A stretch of DNA of 8,586 nt from positions 1-8,586 of the forward strand of contig VGTA01000103.1 in NCBI GenBank assembly GCA_016874875.1. The letters run 5' to 3'. Positions 1 through 5,349 of this stretch are shown here, piece after piece. Both the position numbers and the translations under genes were made by a program. The number at the start of each line of letters is the position of its first letter. Position 1 is the first letter of the stretch. Source of the stretch: Deltaproteobacteria bacterium (GTDB taxonomy: Bacteria; Myxococcota_A; Bradymonadia; UBA7976; VGTA01). The notes under the pieces are model-generated. The model worked only from the letters and a program-made list of their open reading frames with translations, was not told where the DNA came from and did not search any database.

Positions 1-248
1 ATCTGCTCTTGGAGCTCGTCGATGGTGATGCTCATGGGCGTGAGCGTGTACCACAGCATTAGCCCGCCGCGCTCCCATGTGAGGATCTTGATCCTGTCTC
101 CTCGCTTGGAGATGAACACGAAGAGGTGACCGCTGAAGAGCTCTAGCCCCCGTCGCTTCACCTTGTGGCTCAGCCCGTCGAACCCCGCGCGCATGTCGGT
201 GGGCTCGGCAAAGAAGTAGACCTTGGTCGCTTCGCTGAGGCTGATCAT
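1..248 (-). CDS. tnpB: IS66-family TnpB (Orf2) accessory protein, partial
   Basis: The minus strand from the ATG at 248 reads MISLSEATKVYFFAEPTDMR and continues with RAGFDGL, ELFSGHLFVFISKRGD, IKILTWERGGLMLWY. These are the hallmark segments of the IS66 Orf2/TnpB family (PF05717), which is needed for transposition of IS66-type elements although its biochemical role is not settled. The family is usually about 110-120 residues; 82 codons are visible here with no stop or frameshift, and the rest lies beyond base 1. The start is secure: a GAGGAG-type ribosome site (TGAGGAGATGAG) lies just upstream, and the ATG begins one base after the stop of the preceding tnpA frame, the tight coupling usual in IS66. 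This part looks intact, whereas its partner tnpA is broken. The large TnpC transposase would be expected beyond the window edge. Confidence 0.93.
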   Translation of the reverse strand, partial: MISLSEATKVYFFAEPTDMRAGFDGLSHKVKRRGLELFSGHLFVFISKRGDRIKILTWERGGLMLWYTLTPMSITIDELQEQ

Positions 249-249
249 C

Positions 250-587
250 TCATCTCCTCAGGGCTCTAATGAGCGCCGCTCGCCACTCGGCGGGGGGGAG
301 CTCGCTGAGCGTGAGCGTGGTCCCGCCGGCTTTGAGCTCGCAGTGGGCTGGTGGCGCGGGGGGAGGGGGCGCTTTGGTCGCTTGGGTCGCCTGGGTCAGC
401 TCGTGCAGGTTGAGCTCGTGGACCTCGGCGCTGTTGAGCGTGATCGCTCCTCGCTCTCGCTCTTGGCGCTTTAGGTGGTATCGTAGCGTGTCGCTGTTGA
501 GCTTCTTCCTTTGGCGTATTGGGTCGGGGTGAGCCCTAATCGCTCTAGGTCTTGTAGGATCTTGTCCCAGTAGGCTCTGTTCGCCAT
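250..587 (-). pseudogene. tnpA: IS66-family TnpA (Orf1), single-base frameshift
   Basis: The gene starts at the ATG at 587 (MANRAYWDKILQDLERLGL) behind a good AAGGAG ribosome site. The first frame reads ...LTPTQYAKGR and then runs into unrelated sequence and a stop at 471-473. The natural continuation (LNSDTLRYHLKRQERERG ... LTLSELPPAEWRAALIRAL) is in the -1 frame and ends at the TGA at 250-252. The join lies in the purine-rich run at about 499-514. The span of 338 bases is one short of a whole number of codons, so loss of one base fits; the restored product would be about 112 residues. The short length, helix-turn-helix-like N-terminus, Pro-rich linker, closing hydrophobic helix and position just before tnpB fit IS66 TnpA. 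The join sequence (GCC AAA GGA AGA AGC) is not a canonical slippery heptamer, so decay or a sequencing error is more likely than programmed frameshifting. Confidence 0.72.
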
Positions 588-845
588 CTCGGCTCCTTGT
601 TGATCTGTGGCAGCGAGCATCTCCGCCACCCCCTCGATCCGCTCGTGGCGCTGGGTGTGCAGGCCGTGATGAGCTGCGCCAACATTCCAACACCGAGACG
701 CGTCATCCCATCGCCGATCTCGCGCTCCCCCACACCGCGGGCTCATCCCCGCGCCGCTCTCTCCCTCCGCTCGCCAATTCGCGCTACGCGCAGGCGAGCG
801 GCGTCGCTCGCTCTGCGGGGCTGCGCCCGCTTCTCGCTCTTATTG
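588..845. other. Non-coding gap between FGE-like gene and IS66 tnpA
   Basis: No convincing gene is visible in these 258 bases. Short minus-strand frames cross it but have no recognisable product; one continues in frame into tnpA (…VAEMLAATDQQGAE before the chosen ATG), so a longer tnpA N-terminus is possible but has no supporting ribosome site. The left end of the IS66 element should lie here, but I could not identify its terminal repeat because the other end is outside the window. A perfect 7-base inverted repeat with a 4-base loop sits at 794-811. Confidence 0.5.
794..811. repeat. Short inverted repeat (7-bp arms)
   Basis: GCGAGCG, a GCGT loop and CGCTCGC form a perfect stem-loop 35 bases past the FGE-like gene's stop codon. 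It is GC-only and is not followed by a T run on either strand, so it is not a classical intrinsic terminator. It could help end or stabilise that transcript; equally it could be chance in GC-rich DNA. Confidence 0.35.
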
Positions 846-1757
846 TCAAGGGAGCGTCCTGCGGACACGCAGACCGATGTCGTCGGCGCGGCCGTCGGGC
901 GGGACGCTGCCGCGGAGCGCGACGCGGAGGCCAGACGCGGAGCCGCTGCGCCAGCTACCCCCGCGAACCACGCGTATCGCTGCGCCATTATCGCACATTG
1001 TACTGCATGCAGGTAAAGAACCTGCAGATTGATGTCCATCGCTTGGGGCGTTGCTGTAACTCCCCTCTTCGTCGAGTACCCACTCCCCCACATTCCCGCT
1101 CATGTCATGCAGCCCGTATCCGTTCGCTTGCTTGGCGCCCACAGGACTTGTTTGCACGTCCATGGCCAACGCCACATCATTAGGGTTGTCCGAGCCCGCA
1201 TACTCAAAAGGCTGCCCACCTCTCGCCGCGTACTCCCACTCAGCCTCGGTGGGCAGGTCAGCGCCTACCCACTTGGCGAAGGTCCGCGCCTGGCCCCAGT
1301 CTACGCAGTTGATCGGGTGGTCCTCTTTGCTCTGTGGGCTACTGCTCCAGTTCGGGTATCCCACATCACATGAGCTCGGCTCCGAGCACACGCCCGCCTC
1401 CACACATTTACGGTACTGACCCACCGTCACCTCTACCTTGGATATCTCAAAGTCTGAGAGCGTTACCGTGCGGATGGGCTGCTCATTAGGATAGCCGTCT
1501 TCCGAGCCCATCTCAAACGATCCTCCAGGAATCCGCACCCAGGTGATCCCCGCAGGCGAAGGCTCTTCAGGCGAAGGCTCTTCAGGCGAAGGCTCTTCAG
1601 GCGAAGGCTCTTCAGGCGAAGGCTCTTCAGGCGAAGGCTCTTCAGGCGAAGCCTCTTCAGGCGAAGCCTCTTCAGGCGAAGCCTCCTCCTGACACCCCCC
1701 CAATAGACAAATCAGGCCGCAGAGCGCCCCCCGCAACAATCTTGGACGAGTGTACAT
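846..1757 (-). CDS. Lipoprotein with SUMF1/FGE-sulfatase fold and EE(A/P)SP repeats
   Basis: Predicted 303-residue exported lipoprotein. Residues 1-21 are a lipoprotein signal peptide (Arg-rich n-region, hydrophobic core, lipobox L19-G-G-C22). Residues 24-68 are nine tandem EEASP/EEPSP pentapeptides, an acidic Pro-rich spacer lifting the domain off the membrane. Residues 71-303 are a formylglycine-generating-enzyme/SUMF1-like domain (PF03781): WVRIPGGSFEMGS, FEISKVEVTVGQY, HPINCVDWGQA, LPTEAEWEYAARGG, GYGLHDMSGNVGEW, RVVRGGSW and GLRVRR are its standard landmarks. True FGEs have redox cysteines just after the RGGS motif; here that stretch is RGGSWRSGSASGLRVALRG with no Cys, so sulfatase activation is unlikely and a structural, binding or other role is inferred. 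Other cysteines (118, 124, 130, 151, 251, 255) could form disulfides. I chose the ATG at 1757 because it gives a clean signal peptide; a TTG at 1787 in the same frame is possible but has no ribosome site. IS remnants lie on both sides, so no operon partner is visible. Confidence 0.88.
   Translation of the reverse strand: MYTRPRLLRGALCGLICLLGGCQEEASPEEASPEEASPEEPSPEEPSPEEPSPEEPSPEEPSPEEPSPAGITWVRIPGGSFEMGSEDGYPNEQPIRTVTLSDFEISKVEVTVGQYRKCVEAGVCSEPSSCDVGYPNWSSSPQSKEDHPINCVDWGQARTFAKWVGADLPTEAEWEYAARGGQPFEYAGSDNPNDVALAMDVQTSPVGAKQANGYGLHDMSGNVGEWVLDEEGSYSNAPSDGHQSAGSLPACSTMCDNGAAIRVVRGGSWRSGSASGLRVALRGSVPPDGRADDIGLRVRRTLP
1553..1688 (-). repeat. 15-bp in-frame tandem repeat array (EE(A/P)SP)
   Basis: About nine head-to-tail copies of a 15-base unit (plus strand GGCTCTTCAGGCGAA). 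Six consecutive perfect copies fill 1561-1650, followed by two with GCC for GGC (Ala for Pro at that codon) and a degenerate copy beside the lipobox codon; a partial copy starts at 1553. The near-identity of the copies at DNA level points to recent expansion by slippage. The unit length keeps the reading frame, so copy-number change alters only spacer length. Confidence 0.95.
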
Positions 1758-1858
1758 CGTTGTGAAACCTATCTGTCGCGCACACAAACAACGGCGCGGC
1801 TCATTAAGTGCCGTTTTAATACCGAGCTCTCATGACGAATGGAAGCGATTTTGGTGCC

Positions 1859-1864
1859 TGTCAA
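1859..1864 (-). promoter_or_regulatory. Perfect -35-like hexamer upstream of FGE-like lipoprotein
   Basis: TTGACA on the minus strand, about 100 bases before the lipoprotein ATG, in an AT-richer pocket that contrasts with the flanking genes. No good -10 box lies 16-19 bases downstream; TATTAA occurs further on, at a non-standard distance. Only a weak promoter candidate. Confidence 0.2.
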
Positions 1865-1927
1865 CATAGTTTTCGCTCAAAACTCACGCAGTCACAAGCG
1901 GCGCGAGTCGAACTTCATGCGCTTCAA

Positions 1928-2104
1928 CAGCACCGCCAAGCGCTCTTGTGGGCTCATCTTATGAGCAGGCGCTTGACGAGAACCCTAGCGCTGGTCTCCT
2001 TGACCAGGCCTCTTGCGCCAGTTCTGCAGAGTCCGTGGGGTGATCCCCACCACTTCGCAGGCCTTGTGTTGGCGTGCCCCCGCCTCGATCGTCTCATCGA
2101 TCAT
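1928..2104 (-). pseudogene. IS3-family transposase OrfB remnant (N-terminal piece)
   Basis: The minus strand from the ATG at 2104, which overlaps the orfA stop as ATGA, reads MIDETIEAGARQHKACEVV then GITPRTLQNWRK. This is the helix-turn-helix start of an IS3-group OrfB (the usual pattern is ...LIDEAVAAGAR..ACEVLGLS.RTLQRWR...). After 39 codons a TAG (1985-1987) interrupts what otherwise continues as GSRQAPAHKMSPQERLAVL. Similarity stops at about 1928 and a TGA follows at 1892-1894. A full OrfB is about 300 residues and carries the DDE integrase core; all of that is missing. The frame can be read upstream inside orfA (RRHSAEQRAKVLK), as in IS3 elements that make an OrfAB fusion. Dead element. 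Confidence 0.72.
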
Positions 2105-2457
2105 CTTGAGGACTTTTGCCCGTTGCTCGGCGCTGTGCCGTCGTCCTCTTGCGCCCACAGCGTCTCTGCTTTTTTTGAGAGCAACAGCAGCGCCGCCGCC
2201 TCCGCCAGCGCCCTATCTTTCCGCTTCAGCTCCGCCTCAAGCTGCTTGATCCTCATCGCCACAGCCCTCTCCTTCTTCGTCTTTGTACTCTTCTTTTGAC
2301 TCACCGGTTTTAGCGCCTCGATCGCGTCGACTCGCCACTCTTCGAGCTGGGTGAGGTGGACTCCCTCTCTTCTCAAGAAGGCTCCAAGCTCTTGACCTTC
2401 AAGCCCTTGCGAGGCGGTGAGGAGTGTGAGCTTCTCTTCAGCAGATCTGCTCCTTGT
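2101..2457 (-). pseudogene. IS3-family transposase OrfA remnant, start codon lost
   Basis: The frame reads RSAEEKLTLLTASQGLEG, QELGAFLRREGVHLTQLEEW, then a Lys-rich linker and a leucine-zipper-like helix MRIKQLEAELKRKDRALAE followed by AAALLLLSKKAETLWAQEDD, ending with TGA at 2101. This matches the IS3-group OrfA layout: an N-terminal DNA-binding helix region and a coiled coil for multimerisation. No ATG, GTG or TTG precedes the conserved start of the domain in this frame; the first available start is a TTG at 2376, which would remove the DNA-binding region. An AAGGAG ribosome site remains just before the RSAEEK segment, suggesting the original start codon was mutated away. It follows the protease gene on the same strand. 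Confidence 0.7.
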
Positions 2458-2503
2458 TGGTGGAGCGCTTAGGGTGATGGTTTGGGGGGGGGCGGGGCTA
2501 GAT

Positions 2504-2529
2504 GGGGTTATTCGGACACTTACGCTCAG
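2504..2529 (-). mobile_element. Possible terminal end of the IS3-family remnant
   Basis: The minus strand reads TGAGCGTAAGTGTCCGAATA then ACCCC, upstream of the orfA remnant and just past the protease stop codon. A segment of the GTGTCCGAATAACCCC type is what I would expect at the end of this kind of IS3 element, but the other end is gone, so no inverted-repeat pair or target duplication can be shown. Boundary inferred. Confidence 0.3.
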
Positions 2530-2584
2530 CGCGCCCTCCCGCTCAGCGCCCCCCCCCCGCTCAGCGCGCCCCCCCGCTCAGCGC
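2523..2584. repeat. Four spaced copies of CGCTCAGCGC
   Basis: CGCTCAGCGC starts at 2523, 2540, 2558 and 2575, i.e. every 17-18 bases, with C-rich spacers including a 10-C run at 2549-2558. The core CGCT-C-AGCG is itself palindromic. The last two copies lie inside the 3' end of the protease gene and encode its ALRALSGGAR tail. TCAGCGCGCCCC at 2561-2572 is the exact reverse complement of the 12-base unit repeated at 3109-3180. Confidence 0.8.
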
Positions 2585-3451
2585 CCGCAGCGCCCCCTCC
2601 CGGCGCATCCGCCCCCACGCTCGGCGCATCCGCGCGTACTCATCGGGCGTAAAGCCGCGCGCGCTCATGGGGGGCAGCGCGCGCGGAGTCTTGTTCATGA
2701 TGCTCACGGGCGCCGTGGAGTGGGGCAGCGAGAAGTAGTGCCCGAGCTCGTGTGCCAAGACGAGGGGCTGCGCGACCCGCGAGAGGATCACCCAGCGGAG
2801 GCGCCGCGGGGCGCGGGGGTCGCGCCAGTGGACGCCGCGGATCTCCTCGCCGGGGACGTCGACGTCGCCGAGGCGGTTCACCACGAACACATCGATCTCC
2901 CCGCGCGCGAGCGCCGCGCCGCCCTCCTCGGGGCGCCCGAGGGCGACGCGGTGGGCGCGGGTGAGCACCTCGCCGTCGGCGGCGGGGCGCGCGAGCAGGG
3001 CGGTGAGCTCAAAGCAGACGCCCACGGGGGCGAAGAGGCGCGCCGCCTCCGCTAGCTGCGCGCGCAGCCAGGCGGCGTCCTCGGGGGCGAGCGGCGCCGG
3101 GGCGCCGGGGGGCGCGCTGAGGGGCGCGCTGAGGGGCGCGCTGAGGGGCGCGCTGAGGGGCGCGCTGAGGGGCGCGCTGAGAGGCGGGCTGAGGCGGGGA
3201 CTCAGGTGGACGCGCAGCCCCACCCGCGCGCGCGCCGCGCCGTCGGCGCTCGCGCCGCAGGGGGGGCTGAGCGCCGCGAGCGCCGCCTCCGCGCCGCCCG
3301 CCCCCTCGGCGCGGGCGGCGCGGGGGCTCAGGGGGGCGAGGGCCAGCGCCAGGGGCAGCGCCAGGGGCAGCACCCAGCGCCCCGCCGGCGCGGGGCGCGC
3401 CGCCCTCGCGGGGAGGGGGCGCGCGCCGCGCGGGGGGGTCAGCCGCCGCAA
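2561..3451 (-). CDS. Secreted metzincin-like zinc metalloprotease with LSAP repeats
   Basis: Predicted exported zinc endopeptidase of 296 residues from a TTG at 3451. Layout: Arg-rich n-region (MRRLTPPRGARPLPARAARP), hydrophobic core WVLPLALPLALALAPL and a likely signal-peptidase site after AARA; six LSAP tetrapeptides at about 91-114; then the catalytic domain. Residues 234-244 are HELGHYFSLPH: three zinc-binding histidines (234, 238, 244) and the catalytic Glu235. The metzincin Met-turn follows as VSIMNKTP with Met252. The usual Gly three residues after the second His is Ser here. IDVFVVNRLGDVDVPGEEIR before the active site is a strand typical of bacterial secreted metzincins. Cys65 and Cys146 could pair. 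No ATG exists. The TTG overlaps the preceding gene by 13 bases and gives a charged n-region; a GTG at 3373 would give a 270-residue form lacking it, and neither start has a clear ribosome site, so expression by coupling to the lipoprotein gene is inferred. Last gene of the operon; substrate unknown, the two upstream lipoproteins being candidates. Confidence 0.8.
   Translation of the reverse strand: MRRLTPPRGARPLPARAARPAPAGRWVLPLALPLALALAPLSPRAARAEGAGGAEAALAALSPPCGASADGAARARVGLRVHLSPRLSPPLSAPLSAPLSAPLSAPLSAPLSAPPGAPAPLAPEDAAWLRAQLAEAARLFAPVGVCFELTALLARPAADGEVLTRAHRVALGRPEEGGAALARGEIDVFVVNRLGDVDVPGEEIRGVHWRDPRAPRRLRWVILSRVAQPLVLAHELGHYFSLPHSTAPVSIMNKTPRALPPMSARGFTPDEYARMRRAWGRMRREGALRALSGGAR
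3109..3192 (-). repeat. 12-bp in-frame tandem repeat (LSAP)
   Basis: Six perfect head-to-tail copies of GGGGCGCGCTGA (plus strand, 3109-3180) and a seventh degenerate copy to 3192. On the coding strand each unit encodes LSAP; the degenerate unit gives LSPP. It forms a Pro-rich hinge between signal peptide and protease domain. The copies are identical, so expansion is recent; length is variable in principle without breaking the frame. Confidence 0.95.
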
Positions 3452-5334
3452 GGGGGGACGAAGCAGGCGGCCTCGGGCAGGTTGGGCGCCGGGGGCTTCT
3501 CTTCGCAGGAGGGGGCGACGGCGAGGTCGGGCGCCCAGGTGTACTCGTTGAACTGCAGCTCGCCCACGTGCTGCGCCACGCCGCACAGGTTGAAGGAGCG
3601 CACCTCCGCCACCCGCACCCAGCGCGTGGTCTGGCGGTAGAAGATGCCCATCTGGCCGCGCGGGATGACGGCGCTGAAGCTCTGTGTGACGCTGTCCTCG
3701 CTCGAGCTCTCGATCGTGTTCTCGTAGGCGGTCTCGGCGCTCTCGCTCACGGTCTCGGAGGCGCTGCTGCCCTCGCTGAGATTCCAGGTGCGCGTGCTCT
3801 CGAGGGCGCTCTCCTCGTCGATGGAGCTGCTGCGCGAGCGGCTCAGGGCGTAGCTGTTGTTGATGCTCTGGCTGCGCCCCTCGGTGGTGCTGCTGCCGAA
3901 ACTGCGGCCGGTCTCTGAGCTGCCCGAGGTGCTGTAGCCGCGACTCGAGCTCGCGCCGCGCGAGGTGCCCACGGTGGCGCCGCTCCGCGCCCCCACCTCC
4001 ACGCCGGCGCTCACGCTGCCCTTGACGCTCGACTTGGCGAGGAAGGGAATCCCCGCCTCCGTCTCCGCGGACACGGTGGTCTCCCAGCTGCCGCTGCCGT
4101 ACACCTCGCGCATGTCCTCGGTGAACTCGCTGCTCTCCTGGCCCTGCGTGAGACTCCACGACCAGCTCTCGCCGTCGCTCTCCTCAAAGCTGACGTCGTT
4201 GGTGGTGCTCTGGTTGTAGCTCAGGCCGGTCGACTCCGAGATCTCCTCGTCCTCGGTGAGCTCGCTGCCGAGGGTGCTGCTGCGACTCTGGCCCTCGGAG
4301 ACGCCCTCGGACCAGCTGCGGCTGAGGGACTGCCCGTGGCCGCGCATCCAGCTGGAGCTGACGGTGACGCTGACGGTGCGCTGGCGGAACTCGCTCTTGC
4401 TCTCGCTGTAGCTGACGCGCGTGCCGAGGGTGCCGGGGATGCACCCGGAGACCGGCTCGGGCTCGTAGTGCTCGGCGAGCTGGCGCTTGCCGTCGTAGAT
4501 GACCTCGATGGGGCGGTGCACCGAGAGGGGCCACGCCGTCTCCGCCACCACGCCCCCGGCGTCGTCGTAGGCGATGACGCGGAGGTTGGTGACGTAGAAG
4601 CGCTCGTTGTCGGGGACGGGGTTGAAGAACAGCGGCTCGTCGTCGCCCACCACGTCCTCCACGGCGGCGACGGCGTGGGTGTGCTCGTAGCGGGTGATGC
4701 CCTCCACGCCGTTGACGCGCCCGACCTGGTACTCGTAGCGCGTGGCGCTGAGCCCGGTCGCCTGCACGCGCAGCCGGTAGGGCACGCCGGGCAGGGCGCG
4801 CATGGCGGGCTCGCCGCAGCTAGCGTTGAGGGGCTGGAACTCGAGAATCTGCACCGAGGGGCCCACGGTGAGCTCAAAGGAGCGCGGCGCGAGGTCGGCG
4901 AGCTCCACGCCGCTGGCGCTGTCCTCGAGCAGGGCGGTGATCTGGCCGCGGAAGACGCCCGGGCGCCCGCTCCGCGTGAAGGGGTTCTCGAAGGGGCCGA
5001 GGCGGCTCAGGCGCAGGCGCTCGTAGAGGACGCCGTCGCGCTCCACCTCGCCGTCGTAGAGGGGGCGGACGCTGAATCTGACGTCCTCCACGTCGCCGCG
5101 GTCGGTGGTGTAGGTGCCGTTGAAGAGGAGCCGGTGGACGAACTGGTCGTCAGCCTTGAGGTTCTTGCCGAACAGGTAGAGGCTCTCGCCCACCACGAGG
5201 GTGTCGCTGTGGACGTCGAGGATCTGCGGCCCGGCGGGCGGGGCGGCCTCGTGGGCGCAGGAGGGGAGCGCGGCGAGGGCGCCCGTGACGAGGGCGCTCT
5301 TGAGCAGGGCGGCGGCGGTGCGCGTCATCATCAT
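3439..5334 (-). CDS. Ser-rich TIG-like lipoprotein, second paralog (aerolysin-like central region)
   Basis: Predicted 631-residue lipoprotein of no named family I can cite. Residues 1-25 are a signal peptide with lipobox L23-P-S-C26. Residues 37-156 start with an IPT/TIG-like pattern (LVVGESLYLFGKNL) and contain LGPFENPFTRSGRPGVFRG. Residues 157-298 are a second domain ending VHRPIEVIYDGK ... EPVSGCIPG. Residues 299-556 are extremely Ser-rich (about 27% by hand count) with alternating polar/hydrophobic strands such as TVSVTVSSSW; the segment AGIPFLAKSSVKGSVSAG (428-445) resembles the membrane-inserting region of aerolysin/ETX-MTX2 pore formers. Residues 557-631 are the conserved end IPRGQMGIFYRQTTRWVR ... 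FNLCG ... GELQFNEYTWAPDLA with four cysteines (584, 610, 624, 629). Its upstream neighbour is a clear paralog, with a 13-base gap between the genes; the metzincin follows. I start at the first of three consecutive ATGs because a GAGGAG site lies nine bases before it; the same frame is open upstream to 5559 but covers the paralog gene. The pore-former comparison is inference. Confidence 0.85.
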   Translation of the reverse strand: MMMTRTAAALLKSALVTGALAALPSCAHEAAPPAGPQILDVHSDTLVVGESLYLFGKNLKADDQFVHRLLFNGTYTTDRGDVEDVRFSVRPLYDGEVERDGVLYERLRLSRLGPFENPFTRSGRPGVFRGQITALLEDSASGVELADLAPRSFELTVGPSVQILEFQPLNASCGEPAMRALPGVPYRLRVQATGLSATRYEYQVGRVNGVEGITRYEHTHAVAAVEDVVGDDEPLFFNPVPDNERFYVTNLRVIAYDDAGGVVAETAWPLSVHRPIEVIYDGKRQLAEHYEPEPVSGCIPGTLGTRVSYSESKSEFRQRTVSVTVSSSWMRGHGQSLSRSWSEGVSEGQSRSSTLGSELTEDEEISESTGLSYNQSTTNDVSFEESDGESWSWSLTQGQESSEFTEDMREVYGSGSWETTVSAETEAGIPFLAKSSVKGSVSAGVEVGARSGATVGTSRGASSSRGYSTSGSSETGRSFGSSTTEGRSQSINNSYALSRSRSSSIDEESALESTRTWNLSEGSSASETVSESAETAYENTIESSSEDSVTQSFSAVIPRGQMGIFYRQTTRWVRVAEVRSFNLCGVAQHVGELQFNEYTWAPDLAVAPSCEEKPPAPNLPEAACFVPPCGG

Positions 5335-5349
5335 AGGGGGGGGCTCCTC
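5335..5349 (-). promoter_or_regulatory. Unusual ribosome-binding site with C8 spacer and triple ATG
   Basis: On the minus strand GAGGAG (5344-5349) is followed by eight C, one T and then ATGATGATG. The upstream gene's TGA stop (5348-5350) overlaps the Shine-Dalgarno sequence, so termination and initiation are coupled. The homopolymer sets the spacing (9 bases to the first ATG, 12 and 15 to the next two). Confidence 0.8.

Noticed and set aside
743..1093. 116-residue minus-strand frame overlapping the end of the FGE-like gene
   Set aside because: It lies in a different frame of a well-supported gene, is Ala/Arg-rich, and has no domain or ribosome site.
1553..1688. CRISPR array
   Set aside because: Repeat units are contiguous 15-mers with no spacers and are translated in frame; the 12-mer arrays elsewhere are the same kind.
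846..1757. Annotation as an active sulfatase-activating formylglycine-generating enzyme
   Set aside because: The fold matches but the cysteines expected after RGGS are missing, the protein is an exported lipoprotein, and no sulfatase gene is in the window.
1832..2299. 155-residue plus-strand frame over the IS3 remnant
   Set aside because: It is antisense to recognisable OrfA/OrfB sequence, and its Ser/Ala-rich hydrophobic end is the mirror of the coiled-coil codons.
2417..3055. Plus-strand 212-residue Pro/Arg-rich frame over the protease gene
   Set aside because: It is antisense to the HELGH protease domain, is low complexity, and has no ribosome site or recognisable domain.
3452..4159. Upstream extension of the protease frame to 4159
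   Set aside because: It lies wholly inside the second lipoprotein gene in another frame and gives an Arg/Gln/His-rich shadow product. The signal peptide places the real start near 3451 or 3373.
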